This document shows positions 40,116-48,870 of a stretch of DNA of 64,000 nucleotides, in pieces. The translations under genes were made by a program, and so were the position numbers. The notes under the pieces were generated by a model. It was not told the origin of the DNA, did no database searches, and was given only the letters and a program-made list of their open reading frames with translations. The first letter of the stretch is position 1. Each line of letters begins with the position of its first letter. The stretch comes from Allobrachymonas chironomi DSM 19884 (GTDB taxonomy: Bacteria; Pseudomonadota; Gammaproteobacteria; Burkholderiales; Burkholderiaceae_C): NCBI RefSeq assembly GCF_000374625.1, contig NZ_KB894768.1, positions 89,523 through 153,522 of the forward strand, in the 5' to 3' direction.

Positions 40116-40598
40116 ATGAAGATCACACAACGCAAGACCTGGATTGGCCTGGGCATCGCTGCCGCCAGCCTGACGCTGACGGCTTGTGGCACCGCCTACA
40201 ACACGCCGCTGGGTGGCAACACCACAGGTGTGGGCGCGGGCAGCACGGTCACGCAGCAGTACGCCACGGTGACCGATGTGCGCTACTTTGCCCAGGGCAC
40301 GCAAGCTGGTGGTGACGGCATTGCCGGCACCCTGATCGGCGGCCTGCTGGGCGGCCTGGCTGGTGACCAGATTGGTGATGGCCGTGGCAAGGATGTGGCG
40401 CGTGTGGCTGGCGTGATTGGTGGTGCGCTGATCGGCCGCCAGATTGACCGCAACAACGGTAACTGGGGCAGCCAGCCGATGTACCGCGTGACGGTGCGTC
40501 AGGACAACGGTGCTGTTCGCAACTTTGACTACAGCGTGGATCCGGGCGTGCGCAATGGCGACCGCGTGCGCGTGGTGGGCAACGAGCTGTATCGCTGA
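40116..40598 (+). CDS. Glycine-zipper outer-membrane lipoprotein (SlyB/Pcp-like)
   Basis: A 160-residue lipoprotein. The signal peptide (WIGLGIAAASLTLTAC) ends with the lipobox LTAC, so Cys24 should be lipidated. The central IAGTLIGGLLGGLAGDQIGDG and ARVAGVIGGALIGRQI are a glycine-zipper two-helix hairpin of the SlyB/17 kDa antigen type. The C-terminal YRVTVRQDNGAVRNFDYS is a short beta-rich domain. It has AGGAGG before the ATG and a strong terminator after its stop, so it is probably monocistronic. Function in envelope homeostasis is inferred from the family. Confidence 0.85.
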   Translation: MKITQRKTWIGLGIAAASLTLTACGTAYNTPLGGNTTGVGAGSTVTQQYATVTDVRYFAQGTQAGGDGIAGTLIGGLLGGLAGDQIGDGRGKDVARVAGVIGGALIGRQIDRNNGNWGSQPMYRVTVRQDNGAVRNFDYSVDPGVRNGDRVRVVGNELYR

Positions 40599-40637
40599 TA
40601 CATCCGGGCCGGTGCTGCTGACCGGCTGAAGGAAACA

Positions 40638-40666
40638 GGCTTCTGCAGTGTGCAGAAGCCTTTTTT
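40638..40666 (+). terminator. Rho-independent terminator after the glycine-zipper lipoprotein gene
   Basis: A perfect 10-bp stem GGCTTCTGCA/TGCAGAAGCC with a 3-base loop, followed by six T. It separates the lipoprotein gene from the converging 5-formyl-THF cyclo-ligase gene, whose stop lies four bases further. Confidence 0.93.
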
Positions 40667-40669
40667 CTG

Positions 40670-41269
40670 TCAGACCGGCAGGCCGTTGATCGGCCAGACC
40701 ACGCCGTTGTCATTCAGGATGGCATCGAGCGGGATGTCATGCTCGGCCGGTTCGAGATCGTCCAGGTAGCCGTGGGTGAAGCCGAGGCCGACGGTAAACG
40801 GCCTGGGTTGCAGCGAGGCCAGGGTGCGGTCATAGAAACCGCCACCGTAGCCCAGGCGGTAGCCACCCGGGCCGTAGCCGACGCAGGGCACGAACAGCAG
40901 GGTGGGCACGATTTCCTCGGTGTCCTTGGGCTTGGGGATGCCGTAGGCGTCTTCTTCCATCGGGCAGCCGGGGTACCAGGCGTGGAAGGACAGGGTCTTG
41001 GTCTGCTTGTCGATCACCGGCAGGCCGATGCGGCGCAGCTGGGGTTCTTCGAGCAGTTCGCCGTCTTCCTTCCAGCGGTGCAGTGCCGGCAGCGGGTCGA
41101 ATTCTCCCTTGATCGGCCAGTAGGCGCCGATGACGGTGTCTTCGCGGCCCATCAGCCAGAAGCGCATGACACGCTGCAACTCCTCGGACAGGATGAGCCG
41201 GTTGGGCAGTGCCAGTCTTTCCGCGATCAGGCGCTGGCGCAACGATTGTTTGTCAGATTTTTTATCCAT
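40670..41269 (-). CDS. 5-formyltetrahydrofolate cyclo-ligase
   Basis: The enzyme (YgfA/MTHFS family) converts 5-formyl-THF to 5,10-methenyl-THF with ATP, rescuing a storage or inhibitory folate. The 199-residue protein has the basic N-terminus KQSLRQRLIAERLAL, the central PIKGEFDPLPAL, and the C-terminal signature VPCVGYGPGGYRLGYGGGFYDRTLA. Its start is divergent from that of the lytic transglycosylase with only nine bases between, so its promoter must overlap the other gene's coding region. In enterobacteria the homologue follows 6S RNA; no 6S-like structure was recognised here. Confidence 0.92.
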   Translation of the reverse strand: MDKKSDKQSLRQRLIAERLALPNRLILSEELQRVMRFWLMGREDTVIGAYWPIKGEFDPLPALHRWKEDGELLEEPQLRRIGLPVIDKQTKTLSFHAWYPGCPMEEDAYGIPKPKDTEEIVPTLLFVPCVGYGPGGYRLGYGGGFYDRTLASLQPRPFTVGLGFTHGYLDDLEPAEHDIPLDAILNDNGVVWPINGLPV

Positions 41270-41278
41270 AATGGCCCC

Positions 41279-43405
41279 ATGCAAACCAGAACAATCCCTT
41301 CTTCCGCAGCCGATGCCCGCCGCCCGTTCCGGCTTATTGTGACATGCCTGGCCCTTGGCCTGGCATGCCATTCGTCGCAGGCGCAGTATCAGGACGAGAA
41401 CATGGATATTGCCGGCAGCGTGCGCGAAGGCAGTGGCCGCACGGTGCGCATTCCGTCGGCGCCGGCAGCGCTGGGCGTGGCCAGCGATGACGTGATTCAG
41501 CGCATGGCCAATGCCTTCCGCCGCAAGGACACGGCCACGCTGGGCAGCCTGTTGCCGCAGGCCATGGGCCACCCGCTGGAGCCCTGGGCGGCCTACTGGG
41601 AATTGAGCGCGCGCCTGCAGACGGCGCAGCCCTACGAGGTGGATGCCTTCCTGCAGCGCTATGCCGGCAGCTACCAGGAGGATCGCCTGCGCAACGACTG
41701 GCTGTTGCAGCTGGGCAAGAACCGCGATTTTCAGGCTTTCAACCGCTACTATCCGGCCTTCCGCATGCGCGATGACCGCAATGTGCGCTGTTATGCACAG
41801 GTGTCGGGGGCGGAGCGCGCTGCCTCGGCGGTGGAGATGCTGCGCGAGAACTGGTATCCGCAGCGGAATGATGAAGAGGCCTGCAATTTTGCAGCGGGCC
41901 AGCTCTACGCCAGCGGCACCGTGAAGGCCGAGGACATCTGGCATCGGGCGCGTCTGGCCACGGAAAACAATCGCCAGGCTGCGGCACGCAGTGCGGTCGC
42001 GATTGTCGATCCGGCAGCGGCCAGCCAGCTGTCGGCGCTGTTTGCCAATCCGGCGGCTTTTCTGGCGACGCTGGACAGCAGTTCGCGCAGCGGTGGTGAG
42101 CTGGCCGTGCTGGCCCTGCTGCGCGTGGCCAACAGCACGCCGCAGCGTGCGGCCCAGCTGATGCACGAGGGCTGGTCCAGCCGGCTCAATGCGCGTCAGC
42201 GCAATACCGTCTGGGGCGAGATCGGCAAGCAGGCGGTGCTGGATCTGGACAGCCAGTCGATGAACTACTACAGCCAGGTGCGCGATCTGCATGACCTGCT
42301 GGATGACGACCTGGAGTGGATGGCACGTTCGGCGCTGCGCACCGGCTACTGGCCGCAGGTGCGTCAGGCGATCGATGCGATGACGCCGGCCATGCGCGAG
42401 CAGCCGGTCTGGGTCTACTGGAAGGCGCGTGCGCTGCAGGGCGGCCTGCATGGCCGTGGTGCGGATCGCCAGTCCGAGCAGCTGTACCGCAGCATTGCCG
42501 GCAACCAGGGCTTTTACGAGATGCTGGCGACCGAGGCGCTGGGCGAACGCATCACGCGGCCGCGCGATGCCCGCCCGGGCAGCGCCGAGCTGGCGCAGGC
42601 ACGCGCGAATCCGAGCCTGCAGCGCGCCCAGTATGCGCGCAACATGGGGCTGACCAGCGAAGCCACGCGCGAATGGAACTACGCCACCAACCTGCACACG
42701 CCGGGCGGCATGAACGACCGCGACCTGCTGGCCGCAGCCGAGCTGGCCTGCCAGCAGCAGTGGTGGGATCGCTGCATCAATACCAGCGACCGGACCAAGG
42801 GCGTGATCAACATGGAACAGCGTTTTCCGATGCCGTTCCGCGAGGTGGTGGTACGCCGCAGCCGCAATATCGGGCTGGATCCGGCCTATGTCTATGGTCT
42901 GGTGCGCCAGGAAAGCCGCTTTGCCACCAACGCGCGTTCGCACGTGGGGGCCTCAGGCCTGATGCAGGTGATGCCGGCAACGGCGCGCTGGACCGCCAAC
43001 AAGCTCGGCATTTCGTATGCTCCTTCGATGATCAACAACCTGGAAACCAACGTCCAGCTGGGTACCGGCTACCTGAAGCTGGTGCTGGACGACTTCCAGG
43101 GCTCCTATCCGATGGCCACGGCGGCCTACAATGCCGGCCCGAGCCGCCCGCGCAGCTGGCGCAACGGCCCGGTGATGGAAGGCGCGGCCTGGGCCGAATC
43201 GATTCCGTTTGGCGAGACGCGTGACTACATCAAGAAGGTGCTGGCCAACAGCACCAACTACGCCATCCTGCTGACCGGCCAGCCGCAGTCGCTGCGCGAG
43301 CGCCTGGGGCAGGTCGGGCCGCTGCTTCCCGGCGTGTCCGACCTGTCACGTGAGTTGCCCTCGGGGACCGTGCGCGTGATCGAGAGCGAGGATGGTGGCG
43401 CATGA
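41279..43405 (+). CDS. slt: Soluble lytic murein transglycosylase
   Basis: A 708-residue periplasmic enzyme that cleaves the glycan strand of peptidoglycan with formation of 1,6-anhydro ends. The signal peptide (RLIVTCLALGLACHSSQAQ) starts at ATG 41279; a long superhelical U-domain follows; the C-terminal SLT domain has the catalytic Glu in LVRQESRFATNARSHVGASG (motif written within 20 residues) with MQVMPATARW and ATAAYNAGPSRP. It is divergent from the folate gene and overlaps the following ABC transporter gene by ATGA, so both should be co-translated. Confidence 0.93.
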   Translation: MQTRTIPSSAADARRPFRLIVTCLALGLACHSSQAQYQDENMDIAGSVREGSGRTVRIPSAPAALGVASDDVIQRMANAFRRKDTATLGSLLPQAMGHPLEPWAAYWELSARLQTAQPYEVDAFLQRYAGSYQEDRLRNDWLLQLGKNRDFQAFNRYYPAFRMRDDRNVRCYAQVSGAERAASAVEMLRENWYPQRNDEEACNFAAGQLYASGTVKAEDIWHRARLATENNRQAAARSAVAIVDPAAASQLSALFANPAAFLATLDSSSRSGGELAVLALLRVANSTPQRAAQLMHEGWSSRLNARQRNTVWGEIGKQAVLDLDSQSMNYYSQVRDLHDLLDDDLEWMARSALRTGYWPQVRQAIDAMTPAMREQPVWVYWKARALQGGLHGRGADRQSEQLYRSIAGNQGFYEMLATEALGERITRPRDARPGSAELAQARANPSLQRAQYARNMGLTSEATREWNYATNLHTPGGMNDRDLLAAAELACQQQWWDRCINTSDRTKGVINMEQRFPMPFREVVVRRSRNIGLDPAYVYGLVRQESRFATNARSHVGASGLMQVMPATARWTANKLGISYAPSMINNLETNVQLGTGYLKLVLDDFQGSYPMATAAYNAGPSRPRSWRNGPVMEGAAWAESIPFGETRDYIKKVLANSTNYAILLTGQPQSLRERLGQVGPLLPGVSDLSRELPSGTVRVIESEDGGA

Positions 43406-45219
43406 ACGGCACCCGCACGGCAGAGGTGGCCGAAGAGACGCTGCCTGATCCCTGGAGCGGCCCGGGCCGCAGCTGGGGCGTCTTCCTGAAAGATGCCTGG
43501 CGACTGGCCCGGCCGTATTTCCACTCCGAGGAAAAATGGCGGGCACGTGCCATGCTGGCGGTGATCGTGGCGCTGAACCTGGGCACGGTCTACATGAGCG
43601 TGCTGTTCAACCAGTGGTACAACGTGTTCTACAACGCCTTGCAGGACAAGAATGTCGAGGTGTTCTGGAGCCAGATGGCCCGCTTCAGCTGGCTGGCGGT
43701 GATCGCCATCATCCTGGCGGTGTACAAGTTCTACATCACGCAGCTGCTGGACCTGCGCTGGCGTGCCTGGATGACGCGCAACTACCTGGACAAGTGGCTC
43801 GGGCACTATCGCTACTACCATCTGGAACTGGCGCGGCAAAGCGGGGGTGCCACGGTATCGGACAACCCGGACCAGCGGATCCAGGAAGACATTGCACGCT
43901 TTACCGGCAGCTCGCTCGGCATTTCCATGGGGCTGCTGAACTCGGTGGTGACGCTGGTGTCGTTCATTGGCATCCTGTGGACACTGTCGGGCAGCTTCAG
44001 CTTCAGCCTGGGAGGGCAGGAATGGACGCTGCCGGGGTATATGGTGTGGGTCGCGATCGCCTACTGCGCGATCGGCAGCGTGATGGCGCACTATATTGGC
44101 CGCATCCTGATCCGGCTGAATTTCTGGCAGGAGTGGCGCGAGGCCGATTTTCGCTACAACCTGGTGCGCGTGCGCGAGTACAGCGAACCGATTGCGCTGG
44201 ACCGTGGCGAACCGGCATCGCATGAGCAGCTGGACAACCGCTTCGGTGCGGTGCTGGGCAACTACCTGCGCCTGATCAAGGCGCAAAAGCGGCTGGTCTG
44301 GTTCACCTCCTTCTTTCAGCAGGCGGCCATCATCTTCCCGTTCCTGGTGGCGGCTCCGCGCTATTTTGCCGGTGCCATCAAGCTGGGGGACCTGATCCAG
44401 ATTTCTTCCGCCTTTGGCAAGGTGCAGGATTCGCTGAGCTGGTTTGTCGATGCCTACCCGGCGCTGGCCAGCTGGCGTGCCACCACCGAGCGTCTGAACA
44501 CCTTTGACCGGGGCGTGGCCGACAGCTGGCAGGTGACGACCGGGCTGCAGCCGACAGCACCGCGTGAACACGTGGTGGCCGGCAACCGGCTGGAGCTGCA
44601 GCATGTGCAGTGTCTGTTGCCCAGCGGCAAGCTGCAGGTGCAGGCCGATGGCCTGGTGTTGCAGCCTGGTGAGACGGTGCTGGTGCAGGGACCGTCCGGC
44701 AGCGGCAAGTCCACGCTGCTGCGCGCGATTGCCGGTATCTGGCCGCTGGCCTTTGGCCGTGTGCAGCTGCCCGAGCACAGCATGTTCCTGCCGCAGCGTC
44801 CCTACCTGCCGCATGGCAGCCTGCGTGCCGCGCTGGCCTATCCGGCGCAGGAAGATGCCTATGACGATGCCGAGATCCGCCGCGTACTGGCGATCGTGCG
44901 CATGCCGCATCTGTCCGATCAGCTGGAACAGCGTGAAAACTGGGGGCACAAGCTCTCGGGTGGCGAACAGCAGCGCGTGGCGATTGCGCGTGCGCTGCTG
45001 CGCCAGCCGAAGTGGGTGTTTGCCGACGAGGCCACCAGCGCTCTGGATGCCCCGACCGAGGAGCTGCTTTATCACGAGCTGATCGCCATGGTGCGTCGCA
45101 ATGGCGGTGGGCTGCTGTCGGTGGCGCACCGGCAGAGCGTGGCGGCTTTCCACGACGGCTTGTGGCTGCTGGAGCCGGCGGAGGAGGGCTTTGTCGTGCG
45201 GCAGGCTCGGGCCGGCTGA
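43402..45219 (+). CDS. ABC transporter, fused permease/ATPase of the SbmA/YddA type
   Basis: A 605-residue half-transporter. The N-terminal domain has about six transmembrane helices of the ABC_membrane_2 (SbmA/BacA/YddA) type, with SVLFNQWYNVFYNALQDKN near the first helix and LRWRAWMTRNYLDKWL before the third. The C-terminal ATPase has Walker A GPSGSGKST, signature LSGGEQQR and Walker B WVFADEATSALD. Relatives move peptides, antibiotics or long-chain fatty acyl compounds; direction and substrate are unknown here. The start overlaps slt by four bases, an arrangement that suggests a link with cell-wall turnover or envelope peptides. Confidence 0.88.
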   Translation: MNGTRTAEVAEETLPDPWSGPGRSWGVFLKDAWRLARPYFHSEEKWRARAMLAVIVALNLGTVYMSVLFNQWYNVFYNALQDKNVEVFWSQMARFSWLAVIAIILAVYKFYITQLLDLRWRAWMTRNYLDKWLGHYRYYHLELARQSGGATVSDNPDQRIQEDIARFTGSSLGISMGLLNSVVTLVSFIGILWTLSGSFSFSLGGQEWTLPGYMVWVAIAYCAIGSVMAHYIGRILIRLNFWQEWREADFRYNLVRVREYSEPIALDRGEPASHEQLDNRFGAVLGNYLRLIKAQKRLVWFTSFFQQAAIIFPFLVAAPRYFAGAIKLGDLIQISSAFGKVQDSLSWFVDAYPALASWRATTERLNTFDRGVADSWQVTTGLQPTAPREHVVAGNRLELQHVQCLLPSGKLQVQADGLVLQPGETVLVQGPSGSGKSTLLRAIAGIWPLAFGRVQLPEHSMFLPQRPYLPHGSLRAALAYPAQEDAYDDAEIRRVLAIVRMPHLSDQLEQRENWGHKLSGGEQQRVAIARALLRQPKWVFADEATSALDAPTEELLYHELIAMVRRNGGGLLSVAHRQSVAAFHDGLWLLEPAEEGFVVRQARAG

Positions 45220-45228
45220 GCTCGCTGC

Positions 45229-45265
45229 CAGCACAACGGGGAGCCGCTGGCTCCCCGTGCTGTTT
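45229..45265. terminator. Hairpin between converging ABC transporter and queC genes
   Basis: A strong composite stem CAGCAC-aac-GGGGAGCC / GGCTCCCC-GTGCTG with a 3-base loop, followed by TTT. It lies in the 57-base gap between convergent genes and can serve either. Confidence 0.75.
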
Positions 45266-45276
45266 CCGGCAAGCGA

Positions 45277-46032
45277 TCAGGCGGCGGCCTGTGCCTGCAT
45301 CCAGAGCTGGTAGCCGCGCGCACGCAGCTCGCAGGCCGGGCAGCTGCCGCAGCCGTAGCCCCAGTCATGGCGATGCTCCCGGTCGCCCAGGTAGCAGGTG
45401 TGGCTGTGCTCGATGATCAGCTCCACCAGCTGCCGGCCGCCATCGGGCGTGCCGGAGCCTTCACCCAGATCGTGCGCCAGCTGCCAGGTCTGCGCCTTGT
45501 CGATCCACATCAGCGGGGTGTCGATCAGCAGGCGCTTGTCCATGCCGAGCGAGAGCGCGATCTGCATCGCCTTCATGGTGTCGTCGCGGCAGTCCGGGTA
45601 GCCGGAGTAGTCGGTTTCGCAGACGCCGGTGACCAGCACATCGATGCCGCGCCGGTAGGCCAGGGCGGCGGCCAGGGTCAGGAACAGCAGGTTGCGGCCT
45701 GGCACAAAGGTATTCGGCAGGCCGCTGGCCTCCATGGCGAAGGCGGTATCGCGCGTGAGCGAGGTGTCGCTGATCTGGCCGAGGATGTTCACGTCCAGCA
45801 GGTGGTCATCGCCGAGATGGCCGGCCCACTGCGGAAACTGCTCGCGGAAGGCACGCAGCACCTGCTGGCGCGCGTCCAGCTCGATGCGGTGGCGCTGGCC
45901 ATAGTCGAAGCCGACGGTTTCGACGCGGCCATAGATGCGCAGCGCGTGCGCCAGGCAGGTGGCCGAATCCTGGCCGCCGGAGAACAGCACCAGGGCATTG
46001 CGATGGGAGAGGTTGGGAAGCCGGGAGCTCAT
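45277..46032 (-). CDS. queC: 7-cyano-7-deazaguanine synthase QueC
   Basis: QueC turns 7-carboxy-7-deazaguanine and ammonia into preQ0 at the cost of ATP, in queuosine biosynthesis. The 251-residue protein has the PP-loop [43 protein letters not shown], and zinc-binding cysteines in CYLGDR and GCGSCPAC near the C-terminus. Its ATG overlaps the preceding 5'-nucleotidase stop by four bases. No other queuosine gene is in the window. Confidence 0.96.
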   Translation of the reverse strand: MSSRLPNLSHRNALVLFSGGQDSATCLAHALRIYGRVETVGFDYGQRHRIELDARQQVLRAFREQFPQWAGHLGDDHLLDVNILGQISDTSLTRDTAFAMEASGLPNTFVPGRNLLFLTLAAALAYRRGIDVLVTGVCETDYSGYPDCRDDTMKAMQIALSLGMDKRLLIDTPLMWIDKAQTWQLAHDLGEGSGTPDGGRQLVELIIEHSHTCYLGDREHRHDWGYGCGSCPACELRARGYQLWMQAQAAA

Positions 46033-46976
46033 GTCGAGGCAGGCAGGGAAACCACGGTCTCGCCGGAAATCATGTTGGCAATGCCGCTGCTGACATGGCC
46101 GGCCGGGACATGTGCGGCGGCGTTGTTGACATGGCCGGTCTGGTCGTCAAAGAAGAAATCGGGCTCGAATTCCTGCAGGAAGCCGCCCTTGGGCAGGCCG
46201 CCGAGGAACATGGCTTCGTCGACGGCGATGTTCCAGCTCATCAGGGTCCGGATCGCGCGCTCATGCGCTGGCGCGCTGCGTGCCGTGACCAGCGCGGTGC
46301 GGATATGCATGGGCGCATCACTCTGGCGCGAGGCCTGCTGCAGCTGGTGCAGCGCGTCCAGGAACGGCTTGAACGGCCCGGGTGGCAGCGGCAGTTCGGC
46401 CTTGTCGATCTCGTGGCGCTGGAAGGCAGGCAGGCCGTTTTGCTGGTAGACGCGCTCGGCCTCGTCGCTGAACAGCACGGCATCGCCGTCAAAGGCGATG
46501 CGGACTTCGTGCGGATGCCGGTCGCCGGCGCGCATGGACTCGGTGGAGACGCGCGCCGCCGGAAAGCCCAGTGCCAGCGCCTGACGCACATCGTGATCAT
46601 TGGCTGAAAGAAACAGGTGGGCTCCCAGCGGGCGCAGATAGCGGAAGGGATCGGCTCCCTGGGTGAACACGCCGCGCTCGATAGTGCTCAGGCCATGCGC
46701 CTGTGCCGAGCGGAAGATGCGCATGCCGCTGACCGGGTCATTGCGCGACAGCAGCACGACCTCGACGCGGCGCTGCTCGCCCTGGTTGAAGGCGAGCAGT
46801 TTGCGTACCAGCGAGAAGGCCACGCCGGGCTCGGCAGTCTGTGTCAGGCGGTCCAGCTGGGCCTGCATGTAGCCCTGGGTGTCGCCGGATTCGAACAGGC
46901 GGTTTTCTTCTTCGAGATTGAACAGGGCGCGCGAGGAAATGGCAACGACGAGCTGGCCTTCGAGGGATGCGGGCAT
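46029..46976 (-). CDS. Cytosolic 5'-nucleotidase (PF06189-type)
   Basis: A 315-residue protein resembling the 5-nucleotidase family related to eukaryotic cytosolic cN-I. It begins with the [20 protein letters not shown] block, has [22 protein letters not shown], the [12 protein letters not shown] segment, [13 protein letters not shown] with the catalytic aspartates, and a late [12 protein letters not shown] that could be the second acidic motif. It should remove 5'-phosphate from nucleoside monophosphates. The 4-base overlap with queC suggests one operon. Confidence 0.82.
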   Translation of the reverse strand: MPASLEGQLVVAISSRALFNLEEENRLFESGDTQGYMQAQLDRLTQTAEPGVAFSLVRKLLAFNQGEQRRVEVVLLSRNDPVSGMRIFRSAQAHGLSTIERGVFTQGADPFRYLRPLGAHLFLSANDHDVRQALALGFPAARVSTESMRAGDRHPHEVRIAFDGDAVLFSDEAERVYQQNGLPAFQRHEIDKAELPLPPGPFKPFLDALHQLQQASRQSDAPMHIRTALVTARSAPAHERAIRTLMSWNIAVDEAMFLGGLPKGGFLQEFEPDFFFDDQTGHVNNAAAHVPAGHVSSGIANMISGETVVSLPAST

Positions 46977-47150
46977 GGGCGGAATCCTGGCAAGGAAATG
47001 AATGGTTGCACGCGAAGCATGCAGCTTGTGCGATGATACCTGCAGCCGGCACTGGCAGGAGCATGCGCTCTTGTCTGACAGCCGGTGGCAGGCACCGGGC
47101 GTAAGGTAAGGCCATCAACAGGGCTAGGTCCGCACCTGCAGGAGAAGATC

Positions 47151-47780
47151 ATGAAAACGCCATTTCGCCAAGCATCCGGTACGCAGCAGCCTGCGGCATC
47201 CGATTCTGCCGACCACGCCGGCTGGGGCTGGCTGTGGGCCGTGCTGGCGGTCGCGACGATCGGTCTGGTCGGTTATGTGGGTGGCAACATGCTGGGCACG
47301 GGTATTTCCCAGGGGCCGCATGTGCGTGCCGAGTTTGACCAGGGCCTGGCCGGTGAAGCGCCGCTGCGAGCCGGCATGGATCAGCATGCGCAAAGCCGCG
47401 AGCTAGTCGGCAAGGGGACGTCTGTCAGCATGGGGGGCACAGGCCATTCCTATCTGGCGGAAGCCGCGGCGCGCAGCCAGATCGTGATTGACGAAGAAGG
47501 CCTGGTACACGAGCTGGGACCGGACGGCAAGATCGTCGATCCGCTGGATGCCGGCATGGACCCGGAGCTGCAGGCCGAGCTGAATGCGCTTGATGAGCAG
47601 ATCCGTCGCGATATGATGGCGCAGGAGCGGGGCATGCCGGAACGCCCGCTGCCGCCGCTGCAATCGGCCATGGACATCGCCGCCATGGACGCACCGCCGC
47701 CAGCGCTGGTGCGGACGCCGTCCCGCGCCATGCACACCAGCCGTGAGCCTGCGCAGGTGGATATCTTTTTTGGCAACTGA
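47151..47780 (+). CDS. Single-pass membrane protein, not recognised
   Basis: A 209-residue protein with a short polar N-terminus and one clear membrane helix at about residues 26-48 (GWLWAVLAVATIGLVGYVGG), then a soluble region of about 160 residues containing the motif VIDEEGLVHELGPDGKIVDP and an acidic helix DPELQAELNALDEQIRRDM. The rest is Pro/Met/Ala-rich. The ATG has a strong AGGAGAAG site, and codon use is like that of neighbours, so the gene is real. It is divergent from the nucleotidase and 45 bases ahead of another small single-pass protein. I do not recognise a family. The soluble part should face the periplasm if the helix is an N-in anchor. Confidence 0.72.
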   Translation: MKTPFRQASGTQQPAASDSADHAGWGWLWAVLAVATIGLVGYVGGNMLGTGISQGPHVRAEFDQGLAGEAPLRAGMDQHAQSRELVGKGTSVSMGGTGHSYLAEAAARSQIVIDEEGLVHELGPDGKIVDPLDAGMDPELQAELNALDEQIRRDMMAQERGMPERPLPPLQSAMDIAAMDAPPPALVRTPSRAMHTSREPAQVDIFFGN

Positions 47781-47825
47781 AGGAGCCGGACAGGCGGGCT
47801 GACCCGCTGATCCCGTACGAAACCC

Positions 47826-48245
47826 ATGCAATCCCGATCTTCCCGTTCTTCCCGTGGCCGCCTTCTTTTGCTGGCGGCTGTTGCCTTGGTGCTGTTTGCC
47901 GTGCTGGCCGGTATCTGGCTGGGCCGTGGTGCCGGCAGCGATGGCTCGCCGGTGCGTGAAGACGGGGCGGCCGAGTTGACCGTCCATGGCGGAGCGGCAT
48001 CGGCAGCGGCGCTGGATGCCTCGGCCCAGACCGAGGAGCTGACCGGTCGTCCGCCGCTGCAGGGACAGGCGGATCCGGCGCGACAGCAGGAAGGGGCGAT
48101 TGTGGCGCCGGGCGGGGTGGAGCTGCAGCGCCACCAGCCGGAAGCACAGCCCATGCCGCAGCAGGATGATGCCGCAGCGGAAGCGCCGCTACCGGATGCC
48201 AGCGAGGCCCTGCCGCCGCTGGAAGACGCTTCGGCAGCGCAGTAA
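47826..48245 (+). CDS. Small membrane-anchored low-complexity protein, not recognised
   Basis: A 139-residue protein: basic N-terminus (MQSRSSRSSRGR), one membrane helix at about 13-33 (LLLLAAVALVLFAVLAGIWL), then about 105 residues dominated by Ala, Gln, Glu and Pro, ending PLEDASAAQ. No domain is recognised. It is close to the upstream 209-residue membrane protein and the pair converges with cobC. The ribosome site is weak. It could be a lineage-specific envelope protein; a non-coding alternative is less likely because of the signal-anchor layout but cannot be excluded. Confidence 0.55.
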   Translation: MQSRSSRSSRGRLLLLAAVALVLFAVLAGIWLGRGAGSDGSPVREDGAAELTVHGGAASAAALDASAQTEELTGRPPLQGQADPARQQEGAIVAPGGVELQRHQPEAQPMPQQDDAAAEAPLPDASEALPPLEDASAAQ

Positions 48246-48258
48246 AGACCTCAAAGAC

Positions 48259-48870
48259 CTAGATGCCCGCAGCGGGCTGGCCGATGCGCAGCCAGCCGCC
48301 CGGATCGGTCGCGCCCTGCCGGGGCCAGTCGTGCGCGTGATGCACGCGCAGCACACCGTGTTGCCACAGGTGCATGATGCGCATGACACCGGCGTGGGTG
48401 ACCCAGACGGTGGGCGGGGCGCTTGCCAGGGACTGATGCTGGCGTGCGGCAGCCTGTACCCGTGCCATGAAATCGTGCAGGGATTCCCCATGGCCACCAG
48501 CGTGCCAGCCGCCGAAATCCGCCATCCAGTGCTCCCATTCGCGGGCGGGCAAGGCGCTCCAGGGGCGGCCTTCCCAGCTGCCGAAATGCATTTCCTGCAG
48601 GCGTGTATCGACGCGCGGCAGGGTGGCCATGCCGGCCTGCTCCGCCTGCTGCTGCAATGCCAGTGCCAGCTGCCGGCAGCGCCGTGCCGGTGAGGAGACG
48701 ATGTGCAGCGGCTGTGACAGGGCTGGCAAGGCCGCCAGAAAGGCATGGGCGCTGCGCCGGGTTGCGGCGGCATCGGCCGGCACATCCAGCTGGCCGTAGC
48801 AGATGCCGGCATCCACCAGCGGCGTGGCGTGCCGCAACAACCACCAGGGCTGCTCAGGCAGCCGTGTCAT
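48259..48870 (-). CDS. cobC: Alpha-ribazole phosphatase-like histidine phosphatase
   Basis: A 203-residue phosphoglycerate-mutase superfamily protein. The catalytic His lies in WWLLRHATP at the N-terminus, the second conserved Arg in VSSPARRCRQLA, Glu in LQEMHFGSWEGRPW, and the second His in WVTHAGVMRI. Position next to cobS supports the role of removing the phosphate from alpha-ribazole 5'-phosphate (or cobalamin phosphate) in lower-ligand attachment. The motif is RHA instead of the common RHG, a variation seen in this family. Start overlaps the cobS stop (ATGA). Confidence 0.83.
   Translation of the reverse strand: MTRLPEQPWWLLRHATPLVDAGICYGQLDVPADAAATRRSAHAFLAALPALSQPLHIVSSPARRCRQLALALQQQAEQAGMATLPRVDTRLQEMHFGSWEGRPWSALPAREWEHWMADFGGWHAGGHGESLHDFMARVQAAARQHQSLASAPPTVWVTHAGVMRIMHLWQHGVLRVHHAHDWPRQGATDPGGWLRIGQPAAGI

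Noticed and set aside
41271-41300. Alternative start ATG at 41271 for the lytic transglycosylase
   Set aside because: It is out of frame by eight bases with the signal peptide; ATG 41279 is in frame.
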